From G965216695 sp965216695 (GTDB lineage: Bacteria; Pseudomonadota; Gammaproteobacteria; Pseudomonadales; Azotimanducaceae): a stretch of DNA of 64,000 bases. Made by a program: the position numbers and the translations under genes. Under the pieces are notes generated by a model. The model was given only the letters and a program-made list of their open reading frames with translations, searched no databases and was not told the origin of the DNA. Numbering within the stretch: the first letter of the stretch is position 1; the number at the start of each line of letters is the position of its first letter. Below are positions 52,652 through 62,135 of this stretch, piece after piece. The stretch lies in NCBI GenBank assembly GCA_965216695.1, contig OZ244212.1:1550001-1614000 (forward strand), given 5' to 3'.

Positions 52652-54056
52652 ATTTCGATTCGATCGCGCCGGCATGCTCCGTCAGCGCTGCAAGCAGCCC
52701 GGAATTCGCATCTGCATCAGCAAGCTCCGCGAGCTCCTGACGAAACTGTTCGAGCGTCCGCCAGCCGCCGGCTTCCGCGTCGGATGCGAACAGTTTCCCG
52801 CGCACAAAGTCATGCCAGTCGGCGCGCTCCGACTCTGACAGTTGCTCCGGAAACGCCCGTACTTTCAGCCGCTGCTGCAACGTCCGCATCCGGACGTCGT
52901 CGAAATCCATCGGCTGCCAACGGCCTTCAGACAGGTTCGACACCAGCGATGCGCATCGATTGCGGTCCGCGTCCTTCACGAACGCATCGTACAGCGCCGC
53001 GTCGGGGTCCACGGCGGCGGGCTGATCGGGACGCCGGTACACCTGCATAATCTTCTGGGCGAGCCCGGGTTTGCGAAGCTTGCGCCAACGCCGCTGAATC
53101 ACTGCATCGTCGAACCCCAGCCGTTCGCGGTTACCGTCCGTAACGACCGAGAAATCGGCGACGAATGGGCATTTGTTGACACGCACCTCCTTTAATGGCG
53201 GTCGCGATTCCGATCCAGCCGTAAACAGCGCATCACGAATGTCGTCCGCACCCGCATCCAGCAGCATCGATATGTCCTGACTCAGGTCTACGACAACGAT
53301 CGCGTTCGTGTTTACGGGATGGCGGCACAATGACACCACCGGCGCCGCGCAGAACCGTGTGCGGGGATACATCCCTGACACATGGACACACAGCCGCGCA
53401 GCAAAGGGTTCGAGCAGTTGCCGAACATGATTCTTGAACCGACACTGCAGGTAATAGTGAAAGAGCTTCGGCTGAGCCTGCAGCAGGCGCTGCGCCATAC
53501 CCAGCGTGGCGCGCACATCGCTCATCGCATCGTGTGCGCTGTCATGCTCGATACCGTTGGCTCGGGTCAACACTTCCAATCGGTACACCGGCAGATCGTC
53601 GTCATCCACCGGCCATTCGAGGCCGTCGCGCCGGAGCGCGCCAGCGGCGCGTACGAGATCGACGATGTCCCACCGGGAGTTCCCGTCGCGCCACTCGCGC
53701 GAATAGGGGTCGAACATATTGCGATAGAACGCGAACCGCACGAACTCGTCGTCGAATCGCAGACTGTTGTAACCGACAGTACAGGTGCCAGGCACGGTGA
53801 GAATGTCGTGCAACTGACGCACGGCCTGCCACTCGCCGATTCCCCGGGTATTGGCGATCTGGGGTGTTATACCGGTAACCAGGGTGGCGGCCGGATTAGG
53901 CAGCACATCGTCGGGCAGGTGAACGTAGGTTGTAAACTCATCACCCACCGGTTTCAGTTGCTCATCCGTACGCATTCCAGCGATCTGGACGATCCGATCC
54001 CAACGCGGTTCCGTCCCGGAGGTTTCCAGGTCGTACCAGAAGAAGCTCTTGCTCAT
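52644..54056 (-). CDS. sbcB: Exodeoxyribonuclease I
   Basis: 470 residues, family length. A DEDD 3'-5' exonuclease on single-stranded DNA in repair and recombination. The first motif is FWYDLETSG with Asp9 and Glu11, then TVGYNSLRFDDEFVR and HDAMSDVRAT; the SH3-like and helical C-terminal parts follow. ATG at 54056 fits the family start. It is divergent from the symporter gene with 71 bp between. Confidence 0.94.
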   Translation of the reverse strand: MSKSFFWYDLETSGTEPRWDRIVQIAGMRTDEQLKPVGDEFTTYVHLPDDVLPNPAATLVTGITPQIANTRGIGEWQAVRQLHDILTVPGTCTVGYNSLRFDDEFVRFAFYRNMFDPYSREWRDGNSRWDIVDLVRAAGALRRDGLEWPVDDDDLPVYRLEVLTRANGIEHDSAHDAMSDVRATLGMAQRLLQAQPKLFHYYLQCRFKNHVRQLLEPFAARLCVHVSGMYPRTRFCAAPVVSLCRHPVNTNAIVVVDLSQDISMLLDAGADDIRDALFTAGSESRPPLKEVRVNKCPFVADFSVVTDGNRERLGFDDAVIQRRWRKLRKPGLAQKIMQVYRRPDQPAAVDPDAALYDAFVKDADRNRCASLVSNLSEGRWQPMDFDDVRMRTLQQRLKVRAFPEQLSESERADWHDFVRGKLFASDAEAGGWRTLEQFRQELAELADADANSGLLAALTEHAGAIESKYA

Positions 54057-54106
54057 GTGTCCCGCCAAGTATGTGCCGGATCGGCGCTGATGCTTGCGCC
54101 TACCCC

Positions 54107-54120
54107 GGTGCCTTGGCACC
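54107..54120. promoter_or_regulatory. Palindrome between sbcB and symporter
   Basis: GGTGCC-TT-GGCACC is a perfect 6-bp inverted repeat, 8 bp before the symporter start, in a 71-bp divergent spacer. It may be a repressor site; no consensus is matched. Confidence 0.35.
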
Positions 54121-54127
54121 CTAGCTG

Positions 54128-55522
54128 ATGATGACTGGGGCCTCAATGAGCAGATTGCACCGCGTCGCGTTGATTGCAGGCCCTGCGTTGGGTGCGGCTG
54201 CGTATGCGTCGATGCACGGCGCCGGCTATTCGGACGCGATCGCTCTAACGCTGGCAGTCACCGCGTGGACGGTCGTATGGTGGGTTTTCGAACCCATTCC
54301 GCTGCCCGCCACGTCGCTTCTGCCGCTGGCATTACTCCCCATGCTCGGCATTCTGGACAGTCGTGAAGTAGCGGCCTCTTACGGACATCCGCTCATTCTG
54401 CTGCTGTTGGGCGGCTTCATCCTTGCGAAAGCCTTGGAAGCAAACGACGCGCACCGACGCATCGCGCTCGGCATGGTGCGTCTGTTCGGCGGGGGCAGCA
54501 GCCGCCGGTTGGTGTTCGGTTTCATGGCGGCATCGGCGGCACTCAGCATGTGGATCTCGAACACCGCCACAACATTGATGCTGCTTCCGGTGGCGCTCGC
54601 CATCCTCGATCGCGCGGAAGACCCAAAGTTGGCCACACCGCTGTTGCTGGGGATTGCCTACGCCGCCAGCATCGGCGGTATCGGCACCCCGATCGGCACA
54701 CCACCCAATGTCGTTTTCATGGGCGTTTACGGTGACCTGGTCGGTCGTCAGATCGGGTTCGCGCAGTGGATGGCCTGGGCCGTACCGGTGGTCGCAATTC
54801 TTGTGCCGCTGGCTGCGCTTTGGCTGACGCGCTCGCTCACGTACCGGGGTGCGTTGGATCTACCCCATATGGGTCCCTGGCGCGCGGGCGAAAAGCGCGT
54901 GCTTATGCTGTTTGCCACCGTGGCCCTGCTTTGGATCACACGCATGGAGCCGTTCGGCGGCTGGACGTCGTGGTTCGGCGTGCCGTATACCAACGACGCA
55001 ATCGTCGCTTTTTTCGGCTGCGTTGCGCTTTTTCTGATTCCGAACGGAGACGGTGGGCGGCTTCTCACCTGGGAAGCGACCCAGGAGTTGCCCTGGGGCA
55101 TGCTCATTCTCTTCGGAGCCGGTATTGCGCTTGCAGCCGCGTTCACGAGTTCCGGACTGAGCACATTAATCGGCGAGTCGTTGAGCGCACTGGCCGCACT
55201 GCCTACCTGGTTGATCGTGCTGTCGGTGTGCCTCGTCGTCACCTTTCTCACAGAAGCAACCAGTAACACGGCGACCACCACACTGCTGATGCCCATTCTG
55301 GCAGCCGTTGCTACAGGACTGGGTATGGACCCCAAACTTCTGATGATCCCCGCAGCAATGAGCGCATCGTGCGCGTTCATGCTACCCGTCGCGACGGCGC
55401 CGAACGTGATCGTGTTCAGTGCCGGACGCTTCGGTATTGATACGATGGTCCGCGAGGGGTTCGCATTGAATCTGATCGGCGCGCTCGTGATCGCCTCCAT
55501 GGGACTTCTGCTGCTGCGCTAG
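54128..55522 (+). CDS. SLC13/DASS-family sodium:anion (dicarboxylate) symporter
   Basis: 464 residues with about eleven membrane helices. Both SNT motifs of the family are present, ISNTATT near 141 and TSNTATTT near 378, with the intervening hairpin loops (GTPIGTPPN). It probably imports dicarboxylates or other anions with sodium across the inner membrane. Three starts lie within 20 bp; the first is used. The last 141 bp overlap the convergent aminopeptidase gene. Confidence 0.9.
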   Translation: MMTGASMSRLHRVALIAGPALGAAAYASMHGAGYSDAIALTLAVTAWTVVWWVFEPIPLPATSLLPLALLPMLGILDSREVAASYGHPLILLLLGGFILAKALEANDAHRRIALGMVRLFGGGSSRRLVFGFMAASAALSMWISNTATTLMLLPVALAILDRAEDPKLATPLLLGIAYAASIGGIGTPIGTPPNVVFMGVYGDLVGRQIGFAQWMAWAVPVVAILVPLAALWLTRSLTYRGALDLPHMGPWRAGEKRVLMLFATVALLWITRMEPFGGWTSWFGVPYTNDAIVAFFGCVALFLIPNGDGGRLLTWEATQELPWGMLILFGAGIALAAAFTSSGLSTLIGESLSALAALPTWLIVLSVCLVVTFLTEATSNTATTTLLMPILAAVATGLGMDPKLLMIPAAMSASCAFMLPVATAPNVIVFSAGRFGIDTMVREGFALNLIGALVIASMGLLLLR

Positions 55523-56578
55523 ACGCAGCACACGCGCGCTCCTCGCCTCTTTCCCCAGATCAGCAAGCGATTCGACCCTGCGCCAGAACTCCGGCCAGTT
55601 ACCATCAGCACGGGAAAACATCTGTGCGAACGCCGGAATCAGATCATCGTAGGTAGCGATGGATACCAGCAACGCATTGTTCGCGCCTTCGATCATCTGT
55701 TGGTATCCCGGCGCAGCTTCCGAGTAGGAACTTCGCGCGAAACATTCTGCGAGCGTTCGCAGCGTCGTCTGCTTGGCCGCCTGTTTCGCCTGATCGCTCA
55801 GCTGCGAGTCGGCGTAGATGCGTCCCAGAACATCGCGTGCGCGCAGCAACAGCGTGCGAACGGCCGGCCACACATTCTCGGGCTCCGCTTGCACCCGTCC
55901 GCTTTCGGCCAGCCACTCGAGCGCCGCCCTTCGACCAACGAACCCCGCCAATGCTTCGTTGAACGCCGCGTCGCCCGGCGCCCAGACGCGGCTGTGCGTC
56001 AATTCGTGCAGGAGCAGTTCCGCCAGCGCACCGTCCCGCCAGTAAACAAAGCTCGACATCAGGGGGTCATCGAACCAACCGAGCGTCGAGTACGCCGGAA
56101 CGGCGCCGACATAGACATCGAACCCTCGACGCGACCACACCCGGGCACGCGCCTCGACGCGCGCTCTGGAGAAGTAGCCCAGATAAGGCACACAGCCCGC
56201 GACCGGGAAGCACCACTGCTTGGCTTCCAGCGATAGCGCAGGGGCCACGAACAGATTGTGCAGCGGAGACCGTCCTTCCAGATCCACGAAGGTGCGGTAG
56301 CGCCCGTTCGCCGCCAGACCCACCTGCGATTCCGCAAACGCGATCACATCCGCCGCCACAACCAGCCGTTGTCCCAGGCGTGACTCTTCACCGTGGCGCG
56401 CGAGTACCGATTCGACCCGTTCGCGCTCGAACACTAGGCGCATCTGACCTGTGATGGCCTGTTGGTAGTAACCGATCGATTCACAACCCATCAGTGCACA
56501 TACAGCGATAACCGAGAACACTGCACGGGCAGCCCGCCTCGGGCGCGCGCAAATCAGCTGGCTCTGCTTCATCGTCAT
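55382..56578 (-). CDS. Zinc aminopeptidase-like lipoprotein (DUF/PF10023 type)
   Basis: 398 residues from the ATG at 56578 (or 56572). A lipobox (CALMGC, Cys32) predicts a membrane-attached lipoprotein. The metal motif HELTH is at 191-195 with a further Glu in FNEALAGF, as in the predicted aminopeptidase family. The last 45 or so codons are antisense to the symporter gene, so the C-terminal tail (GGDHERADQI onwards) is probably a late extension by loss of an earlier stop. Confidence 0.85.
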   Translation of the reverse strand: MTMKQSQLICARPRRAARAVFSVIAVCALMGCESIGYYQQAITGQMRLVFERERVESVLARHGEESRLGQRLVVAADVIAFAESQVGLAANGRYRTFVDLEGRSPLHNLFVAPALSLEAKQWCFPVAGCVPYLGYFSRARVEARARVWSRRGFDVYVGAVPAYSTLGWFDDPLMSSFVYWRDGALAELLLHELTHSRVWAPGDAAFNEALAGFVGRRAALEWLAESGRVQAEPENVWPAVRTLLLRARDVLGRIYADSQLSDQAKQAAKQTTLRTLAECFARSSYSEAAPGYQQMIEGANNALLVSIATYDDLIPAFAQMFSRADGNWPEFWRRVESLADLGKEARSARVLRLAQQQKSHGGDHERADQIQCEPLADHRINTEASGTEHDHVRRRRDG

Positions 56579-56656
56579 CCGTATCGCGACACCACTGGTT
56601 GCTACCCCGAACGGCCAGTGTTTCTGGCACTTGGGCCGATCATGCACATCCCGCCC

Positions 56657-56748
56657 GGAATGTAGGAAACCTGATCGAGCACTGCAACAGCGCACGCCGT
56701 ACCGGCTTGAGACTTCGTTGCGCTTCTTCACAAGGTAACCTACATTGC
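56657..56748. promoter_or_regulatory. Spaced inverted repeat in divergent region
   Basis: AATGTAGG (56659-56666) and CCTACATT (56739-56746), with ACC/GGT pairs on their inner side, are separated by about 72 bp in the 251-bp spacer between the aminopeptidase and acyltransferase. It could be paired protein sites or a long-loop hairpin. The rest of the spacer shows no gene. Confidence 0.35.
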
Positions 56749-56829
56749 CGTCAGCGTGTCCCGCCAACGACGCGCCGAGGTGCGGCATCAGCAAATGAGA
56801 ATCGATCAGAGGCTCCTTTCGTAAAGCTC

Positions 56830-57726
56830 ATGGCCCTGCTAAAAGGATTCGGATTCGCGCTGTTCATTGGGTTCAATACCATGCTCGCGTGCGTCCCGTT
56901 GTTTCTCCTCGCACTCGTACGCCTGTGTCTGCCGCGTGACTGGCGCGAAGGTGTCGAACGGCGCATGGACGGCGTGATTGACTACTGGGTGGGTTGCAAT
57001 CGGAATGTGATCAACGCGTGGAAGATAACCAACTTCGAAATAACCTGGCTCAACCGGGATGGGTCCGAAGGGGTAAGCCGCGACCAGTGGTATCTGGTCG
57101 TATCCAATCACCAGAGCTGGACTGATATATTGGTTCTACAGACCATACTCTTCCCGCACATTCCGCCGCTGAAATTTTTCACCAAACAGCAACTCATCTG
57201 GATTCCCTTTCTGGGCGTTGCCATGTACGCGTTGGGTTTTCCGTACGTCCGGCGCGTTTCCCCGGAACAGCGGGAGCGCAATCCGGAACTGAAGCACCGC
57301 GATCGCAACGCCACGCTGGCCGCCTGTAAAGCCTTTCTGCGCCGCCCTACCAGCGTCCTCAATTTTCTGGAAGGCACCCGCAACACACCGGAAAAATACG
57401 CCGCGCGGGGGTCGAGCTACCAGCACCTGTTGGATCCGAAAGTCGGTGGCTTGAGCTACGTGATGCAGGGAATGGGCGACGCATTGCACCGGTTGTTGGA
57501 CGTCACCATCGAATATCCGGGTGGCGTACCCACGTTCTGGCAGTTTCTGCAGGGCAAATGCCGCACCGTCACCATCACCCTCGATCCCCAGCCCATTCCG
57601 CACGCGTTTCTAACGCCCATGACCGAGGCAGAGACCGCGTCGATGACCCGTGATCAACTGGCAGCATGGATCACGCAATTGTGGCAAGCTAAAGACGACC
57701 GTCTGGCAGTATCACGGCGACCCTGA
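56830..57726 (+). CDS. PlsC-like 1-acylglycerol-3-phosphate acyltransferase (YihG-like)
   Basis: 298 residues. A N-terminal membrane helix (about 8-32) precedes the acyltransferase core: the catalytic NHQSWTD (NHx4D), FLGVAMYALGFPYVRR, and FLEGTRNTPEK. It acylates a lysolipid at the inner membrane. It resembles E. coli YihG more than PlsC. ATG at 56830 skips a long upstream frame without similarity. Its stop overlaps the gspA start by one base. Confidence 0.9.
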   Translation: MALLKGFGFALFIGFNTMLACVPLFLLALVRLCLPRDWREGVERRMDGVIDYWVGCNRNVINAWKITNFEITWLNRDGSEGVSRDQWYLVVSNHQSWTDILVLQTILFPHIPPLKFFTKQQLIWIPFLGVAMYALGFPYVRRVSPEQRERNPELKHRDRNATLAACKAFLRRPTSVLNFLEGTRNTPEKYAARGSSYQHLLDPKVGGLSYVMQGMGDALHRLLDVTIEYPGGVPTFWQFLQGKCRTVTITLDPQPIPHAFLTPMTEAETASMTRDQLAAWITQLWQAKDDRLAVSRRP

Positions 57727-59360
57727 TGTACGAACAGCACTTCCAGTTCAAACAGCCTCCCTTTTCCATTGCGCCCGATCCCGCGTTCCTCTATTTGAGC
57801 GAGGGTCACCGGGAGGCTTTCGCCCACCTGCTGTACGGCTTTTCCGACGGCGGCTTCGTGATGATCACGGGTGAGGTCGGCACGGGAAAGACGACGCTGC
57901 TGCGGCACCTGATCAAACAGACCCCGGAAAACCTCGACGTTGCGTTCGTACTGAATCCGCGACTGACCGTGCAGGAGTTGCTCGAGACCATCTGTGAAGA
58001 ACTCGGCATCTCGAAACCCGAATCGTCTCAGCCTACCGTCAAGGACTGGGTCGACCGCCTGACACGGCATCTGCTCGAAACCCACCAGCAGGGCCGTTCC
58101 ACCGTACTCATCATCGACGAAGCTCAAAATCTGTCGCCCGCGGTTCTGGAGCAGATACGTCTGCTGACGAACCTGGAAACCGATCAGCGCAAGCTGATGC
58201 GAATCATCCTGCTCGGGCAACCGGAGCTGGACCGGATGATGAAGCGCAAGGAACTACGCCAGCTCGCTCAACGCATCACCGCGCGATACCACCTGCGCAA
58301 GCTCTCGAAAGAGGACAGTCACGCGTATGTGGTACACCGCGTGACGCGCGCGGGCGGCAGCGCCAAGATCTTTGCCAAGGGCGCGTTGCGTCGCTTGTAC
58401 CACCATTCCAAAGGCATTCCACGGCTCATCAACGTGGTGGCGGACCGCGCCCTTCTGGGTACGTACGTGGAGGGCAAACATCGCGTCACCGCAAGCATTG
58501 TCGACGTCGCCGCGAAGGAGGTGCTGGGCAGCCGTCCTCCATGGCGCCTCTGGGTACCCGCGGCTATCTTCGCGACCTGCCTGGCGGGTCTGTCCGTAGC
58601 CTACCTGCAACGCGACGGCACCGAAGCATCGGCTGTGGAGGGTGCGGTGGCGCGGGGTGCTCCCGCAACCCCAGATGTGCGAACGCGTGAAACAACGGCG
58701 CGTAGCCGCCAGCAAGGAGGATCACCCGACCAACCGCGCGCGCGCGTGCGCATCGAACGTCCCGCGAAACCCCGCTTCGACACCCAGAGGACAGCGTTTG
58801 CCGCAGTATTCGCGAGTTGGGGGGCAAACTACGATCAAGCGGTGCAGACTGAACTGCCCTGCAATCATGCTCCCAACGTCGGTCTTCAGTGTCTCACACG
58901 CACCGACGGCTGGACGGATCTTCTGCGGATCGGTCTACCCGCGGTACTGGAACTATGGGACGACGGCGAACGGCCGTTCTACGGCGCAATCACCGCGTAT
59001 GACGGCGTCGAATTTACGCTGGAGGTCGACGGCGAACGGTACCGTATTATCCCCAGCGACCTGGATAGCGTTTGGTCTGGTCGAATGGTCGTGCTATGGC
59101 AGACGCCACCGGAGTATCCGGGCATTCTCCGGATGGGTGATCGTCACTCGACCGTCGACTGGCTCAGACTCCGCCTGGACCCGCTCGTGGATAACCGCAT
59201 CGCGACGCAACCGGCAACGCGCTTCGACACAACGTTGCACAAGGGCGTACTCGAATTCCAGCGTCAGTCGAACATCATCGCCGACGGCGTGGTCGGTCCG
59301 GAAACGTGGATCCACCTGGGCCGCGCTCTGAAGTGGCAGCAACCCTATTTAGGCAGTTAG
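57726..59360 (+). CDS. gspA: GspA/ExeA-type AAA ATPase with peptidoglycan-binding domain
   Basis: 544 residues. Walker A GEVGTGKTT at 49-57, Walker B LIIDEAQ at 129-134. One membrane helix near 275-296 anchors it in the inner membrane, and the periplasmic C-terminus (about 480-540) is a PG_binding_1 domain (GVLEFQRQSNIIADGVVGPETW). ExeA-type proteins with ExeB open the peptidoglycan for the type II secretin. The secretin genes are not in this window. Coupled to the acyltransferase upstream. Confidence 0.9.
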   Translation: MYEQHFQFKQPPFSIAPDPAFLYLSEGHREAFAHLLYGFSDGGFVMITGEVGTGKTTLLRHLIKQTPENLDVAFVLNPRLTVQELLETICEELGISKPESSQPTVKDWVDRLTRHLLETHQQGRSTVLIIDEAQNLSPAVLEQIRLLTNLETDQRKLMRIILLGQPELDRMMKRKELRQLAQRITARYHLRKLSKEDSHAYVVHRVTRAGGSAKIFAKGALRRLYHHSKGIPRLINVVADRALLGTYVEGKHRVTASIVDVAAKEVLGSRPPWRLWVPAAIFATCLAGLSVAYLQRDGTEASAVEGAVARGAPATPDVRTRETTARSRQQGGSPDQPRARVRIERPAKPRFDTQRTAFAAVFASWGANYDQAVQTELPCNHAPNVGLQCLTRTDGWTDLLRIGLPAVLELWDDGERPFYGAITAYDGVEFTLEVDGERYRIIPSDLDSVWSGRMVVLWQTPPEYPGILRMGDRHSTVDWLRLRLDPLVDNRIATQPATRFDTTLHKGVLEFQRQSNIIADGVVGPETWIHLGRALKWQQPYLGS

Positions 59361-59364
59361 GTCG

Positions 59365-60123
59365 ATGTCGTACATTCTAGAAGCACTGAAGAAATCCGAG
59401 GCCGAACGCCAACCCGAACCGGATACCACGCCGGTTAGCTTCAGTCCCGGCGCGCCGGCGCCGCCACCGCGCCGCGATGCCCGCTGGATCGCGCTGATTC
59501 TCGCAATCAATGCGGTCATTCTCGTATGGCTGTTCTTCCCGTCCGATCTCACCGGCGAACGCGAGCTGGGCGACGACCTACCCGACCCCGTCGTGCAGGC
59601 CGACGATTCTCCTCCGGCGCAGGAGAATTACACGTACCAGCCACCAGCAAACGCACACGCGCCTCAATACGCCGAACGTCGTACTCCCGCTGCGCCCGCC
59701 GCCACGCAGGCCCCAGCCACTACCGACTCCACAGCAGCGCCGGCTGGCGAAGAGATTGTGATCACCCCTGACACGCGGCGGCAAACTCTGGCTCGAGCCG
59801 AGCGCGCCGCCAGCACGGCGCCACCAGTCGAGGCGCCGACGCCGGAACCGGTCATCGAAGCGGAGCACCCCGACGAATCCGTGATCAGCATCGACGACCT
59901 GCCGGCCCGTGATCGTGCGGATTTTCCGCAGTTGCGGTTTTCAACCCACGTCTTCGCGAGCGACGCGGACCTGAGAGCAATGGTCGTGAACGGACGCCGG
60001 TTGACCGAAGGCGCGCGATTCGAGGAGATGACTCTGCACCGAATCACCGAGACCGGAGCGATATTCGACTACCGGGGATACCTGGTCGCGGTGTCGGTCC
60101 TGGACACCTGGGCCGCCGACTGA
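59365..60123 (+). CDS. gspB: GspB-type general secretion pathway protein
   Basis: 252 residues. The MSYILEALKKSEAER start is the GspB/ExeB signature, followed by a membrane helix (about 33-53), a Pro/Ala/Thr-rich periplasmic linker (60-170), and the C-terminal T2SSB domain (GRRLTEGARFEEMTLHRITETGAIF). It partners GspA in placing the type II secretin. It lies 4 nt after gspA and converges on the HD-GYP gene with an 11-nt gap. Confidence 0.9.
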   Translation: MSYILEALKKSEAERQPEPDTTPVSFSPGAPAPPPRRDARWIALILAINAVILVWLFFPSDLTGERELGDDLPDPVVQADDSPPAQENYTYQPPANAHAPQYAERRTPAAPAATQAPATTDSTAAPAGEEIVITPDTRRQTLARAERAASTAPPVEAPTPEPVIEAEHPDESVISIDDLPARDRADFPQLRFSTHVFASDADLRAMVVNGRRLTEGARFEEMTLHRITETGAIFDYRGYLVAVSVLDTWAAD

Positions 60124-60134
60124 CGGCGAGCGAT

Positions 60135-62078
60135 TCAACCGGCGCGGCGCACGCCGTAGCCAAGACTGTCGGATCCCAGCGTATAGACGCGTGACTCCAC
60201 GAAGATGTCGATCAGATCCTTCTCGAGCAAGCCTTCACCGGCTTCCAGGTACAGGATGTCCAGCGCACGCTCGGCACTCATCGCCTGCTTATACGGTCGG
60301 TCCATCGCCGTCAGCGCGTCGTAGATATCACACACGGTCATAACCCGACTCGCGAGCGGAATCTGCTCACCCATGAGGCCGTCGGGATACCCGCTGCCAT
60401 CGAGTTTTTCGTGATGTGCGCCCGCAATCGAGGGCACATTACGCAGTTCCGGCGGCCACGGCAGTTCATTGAGAAAGTCCCGGGTGTGCACTACGTGCGC
60501 CTGAATCTCACGTCGTTCCTGAGGCGTCAGGCTTCCCCTGCGAACAGACAGCGCCAGCATGTCGGTGTCGGTGATCAAACCGTCGAGCGTGCCATCGACT
60601 TCCCTGAAGTGGTAGTCGCGAATCTCCGCGAGGTGCGCGAAATCACCGTCGTCCAGGATGTTCGGCCGGTTAGCCCGCGAGATCCAATCGAAGTACTCGT
60701 CAAGCTTGGCAATCTGTTTGCGCAGATCTCGCTGGACCCGTCGGAAGGCCACTTCCAGATCGGATCCTTCCTGATGCAGAAGTTCCAGTTGCCGCTCCAC
60801 CGCGCGACGACGCAACCGCTCCTTCTGCAACTCCAGCCGGAACTGGATCGACTCGAGACGTTCGTCCGTGAGTTTGTTGGCCTTCTCCAATACCGTCTCG
60901 CGCACACTCACTTTGCCGAAGTCGTGCAACAGTGCGGCATAGCGCACCTCGCGAATGTGTTCCGGCGAAAGTTGCACACTACTGAAACGCGCAACGTTGC
61001 TGCTGGGCAACGCTTCAAGCAACGCTACAGTTTTCTCCGCAACGCGGAACGAGTGTCCGCTGGTACCCGGATCCCGGCTTTCAATGGTCTTCACGGATGC
61101 TCGTACGAAACTCTCGAAGAGCTGATTGACGTCGTTGATCAGGCTGTTCTTCTGTACAGACACCGCTGCCTGACTGGCGATCGCACGCAGCACTTCCGCA
61201 ACATCGTCGTCGAACTGCATCGGCCGCCCGGTTTCCGCGTCGGCCCGATTGATGAACTGAAGCACGCCAACCACATTGCCGCGATGATCGTTCATCGGCA
61301 ACACCAGCATCGACCGCGTGCGATACCCCATCTTCTCGTCGAAACTTCGATTGAAGCCGTACGGGGCCGAATCGGGGATGTCGTATACATCCGCAAGCAT
61401 GACCTCGGTTCCGGACAGCGCGACGTACCCTGCTATCGACTCCTTGGTCAGCGGCAGCCGGGTTTCGGCAAAGGCGGTCGCCACACAGTCGTTCTGCGCG
61501 AGCTTGAAACACAGCCAGCTTTCGTCATCCGCATCGGTCTCCAGCAGATACAGAGATCCACCTTCACAATTCGCTATCCCGCGCGCTTCCCTCAGCAGCG
61601 TTTCCAGCATCAGGTCGAGGTCGGTATGCGTCGTGATTTGAATTCCGAGCGAGGAGACCTGGTGCATCCGTCGGCGGCGCACACCCACCTCCCGAACCAA
61701 CTCATGAACCTTGTGGCTTCTTCGCCATTGAGACGCCGCGTGCTCAAGCAGACGCTTCAGCGGCTGACGCTCGCTCGTGGCAGGCATCAGAAGGTCAGCG
61801 TCTTCGCTTTCGGACGTACCCAGGATCAGCGCATGAGGGAATCGCTGCCGTACCCCATTGGCATTTCCGCCCCCGACCACAGCGACCGCAACGCGGTGCG
61901 CGGTGTCGCCTACGGAATTGGCGCTCGAATCCGCAAGCGTCACCCAGCCCTCGGACTTCGCGAGAGTGACGATGGCAGCATCGGGGGGCACCGCGTGCCA
62001 CAACGCGGGTTTCAACGTCGGATTGAGCGTACCTTGCGCCATATTCGATACCAGATACGGTATCGGCAGTATGCGCAA
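60135..62078 (-). CDS. GAF and HD-GYP domain protein, putative cyclic di-GMP phosphodiesterase
   Basis: 647 residues. Residues 1-120 have no clear fold (a degenerate receiver is possible), a GAF domain covers about 145-310, then HD-GYP from 330. The HD motif HDFGKVSV and the GYP box HHEKLDGSGYP are intact, so cyclic di-GMP hydrolysis is likely. An unusual charged helical insert of about 150 residues separates these two motifs. Start at 62078; ATG at 62042 also possible. Confidence 0.9.
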   Translation of the reverse strand: MRILPIPYLVSNMAQGTLNPTLKPALWHAVPPDAAIVTLAKSEGWVTLADSSANSVGDTAHRVAVAVVGGGNANGVRQRFPHALILGTSESEDADLLMPATSERQPLKRLLEHAASQWRRSHKVHELVREVGVRRRRMHQVSSLGIQITTHTDLDLMLETLLREARGIANCEGGSLYLLETDADDESWLCFKLAQNDCVATAFAETRLPLTKESIAGYVALSGTEVMLADVYDIPDSAPYGFNRSFDEKMGYRTRSMLVLPMNDHRGNVVGVLQFINRADAETGRPMQFDDDVAEVLRAIASQAAVSVQKNSLINDVNQLFESFVRASVKTIESRDPGTSGHSFRVAEKTVALLEALPSSNVARFSSVQLSPEHIREVRYAALLHDFGKVSVRETVLEKANKLTDERLESIQFRLELQKERLRRRAVERQLELLHQEGSDLEVAFRRVQRDLRKQIAKLDEYFDWISRANRPNILDDGDFAHLAEIRDYHFREVDGTLDGLITDTDMLALSVRRGSLTPQERREIQAHVVHTRDFLNELPWPPELRNVPSIAGAHHEKLDGSGYPDGLMGEQIPLASRVMTVCDIYDALTAMDRPYKQAMSAERALDILYLEAGEGLLEKDLIDIFVESRVYTLGSDSLGYGVRRAG

Positions 62079-62135
62079 ACGCGGCGCGAAGTGACCTGAC
62101 CCCGGTCACAAGTTGCCGCGCGCCCAACGGGGAAT

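Noticed and set aside
60411..62099. 562-codon open frame antisense to the HD-GYP gene
   Set aside because: Exact shadow of a well-supported gene; no domain and no ribosome-binding site. High GC keeps such antisense frames open.
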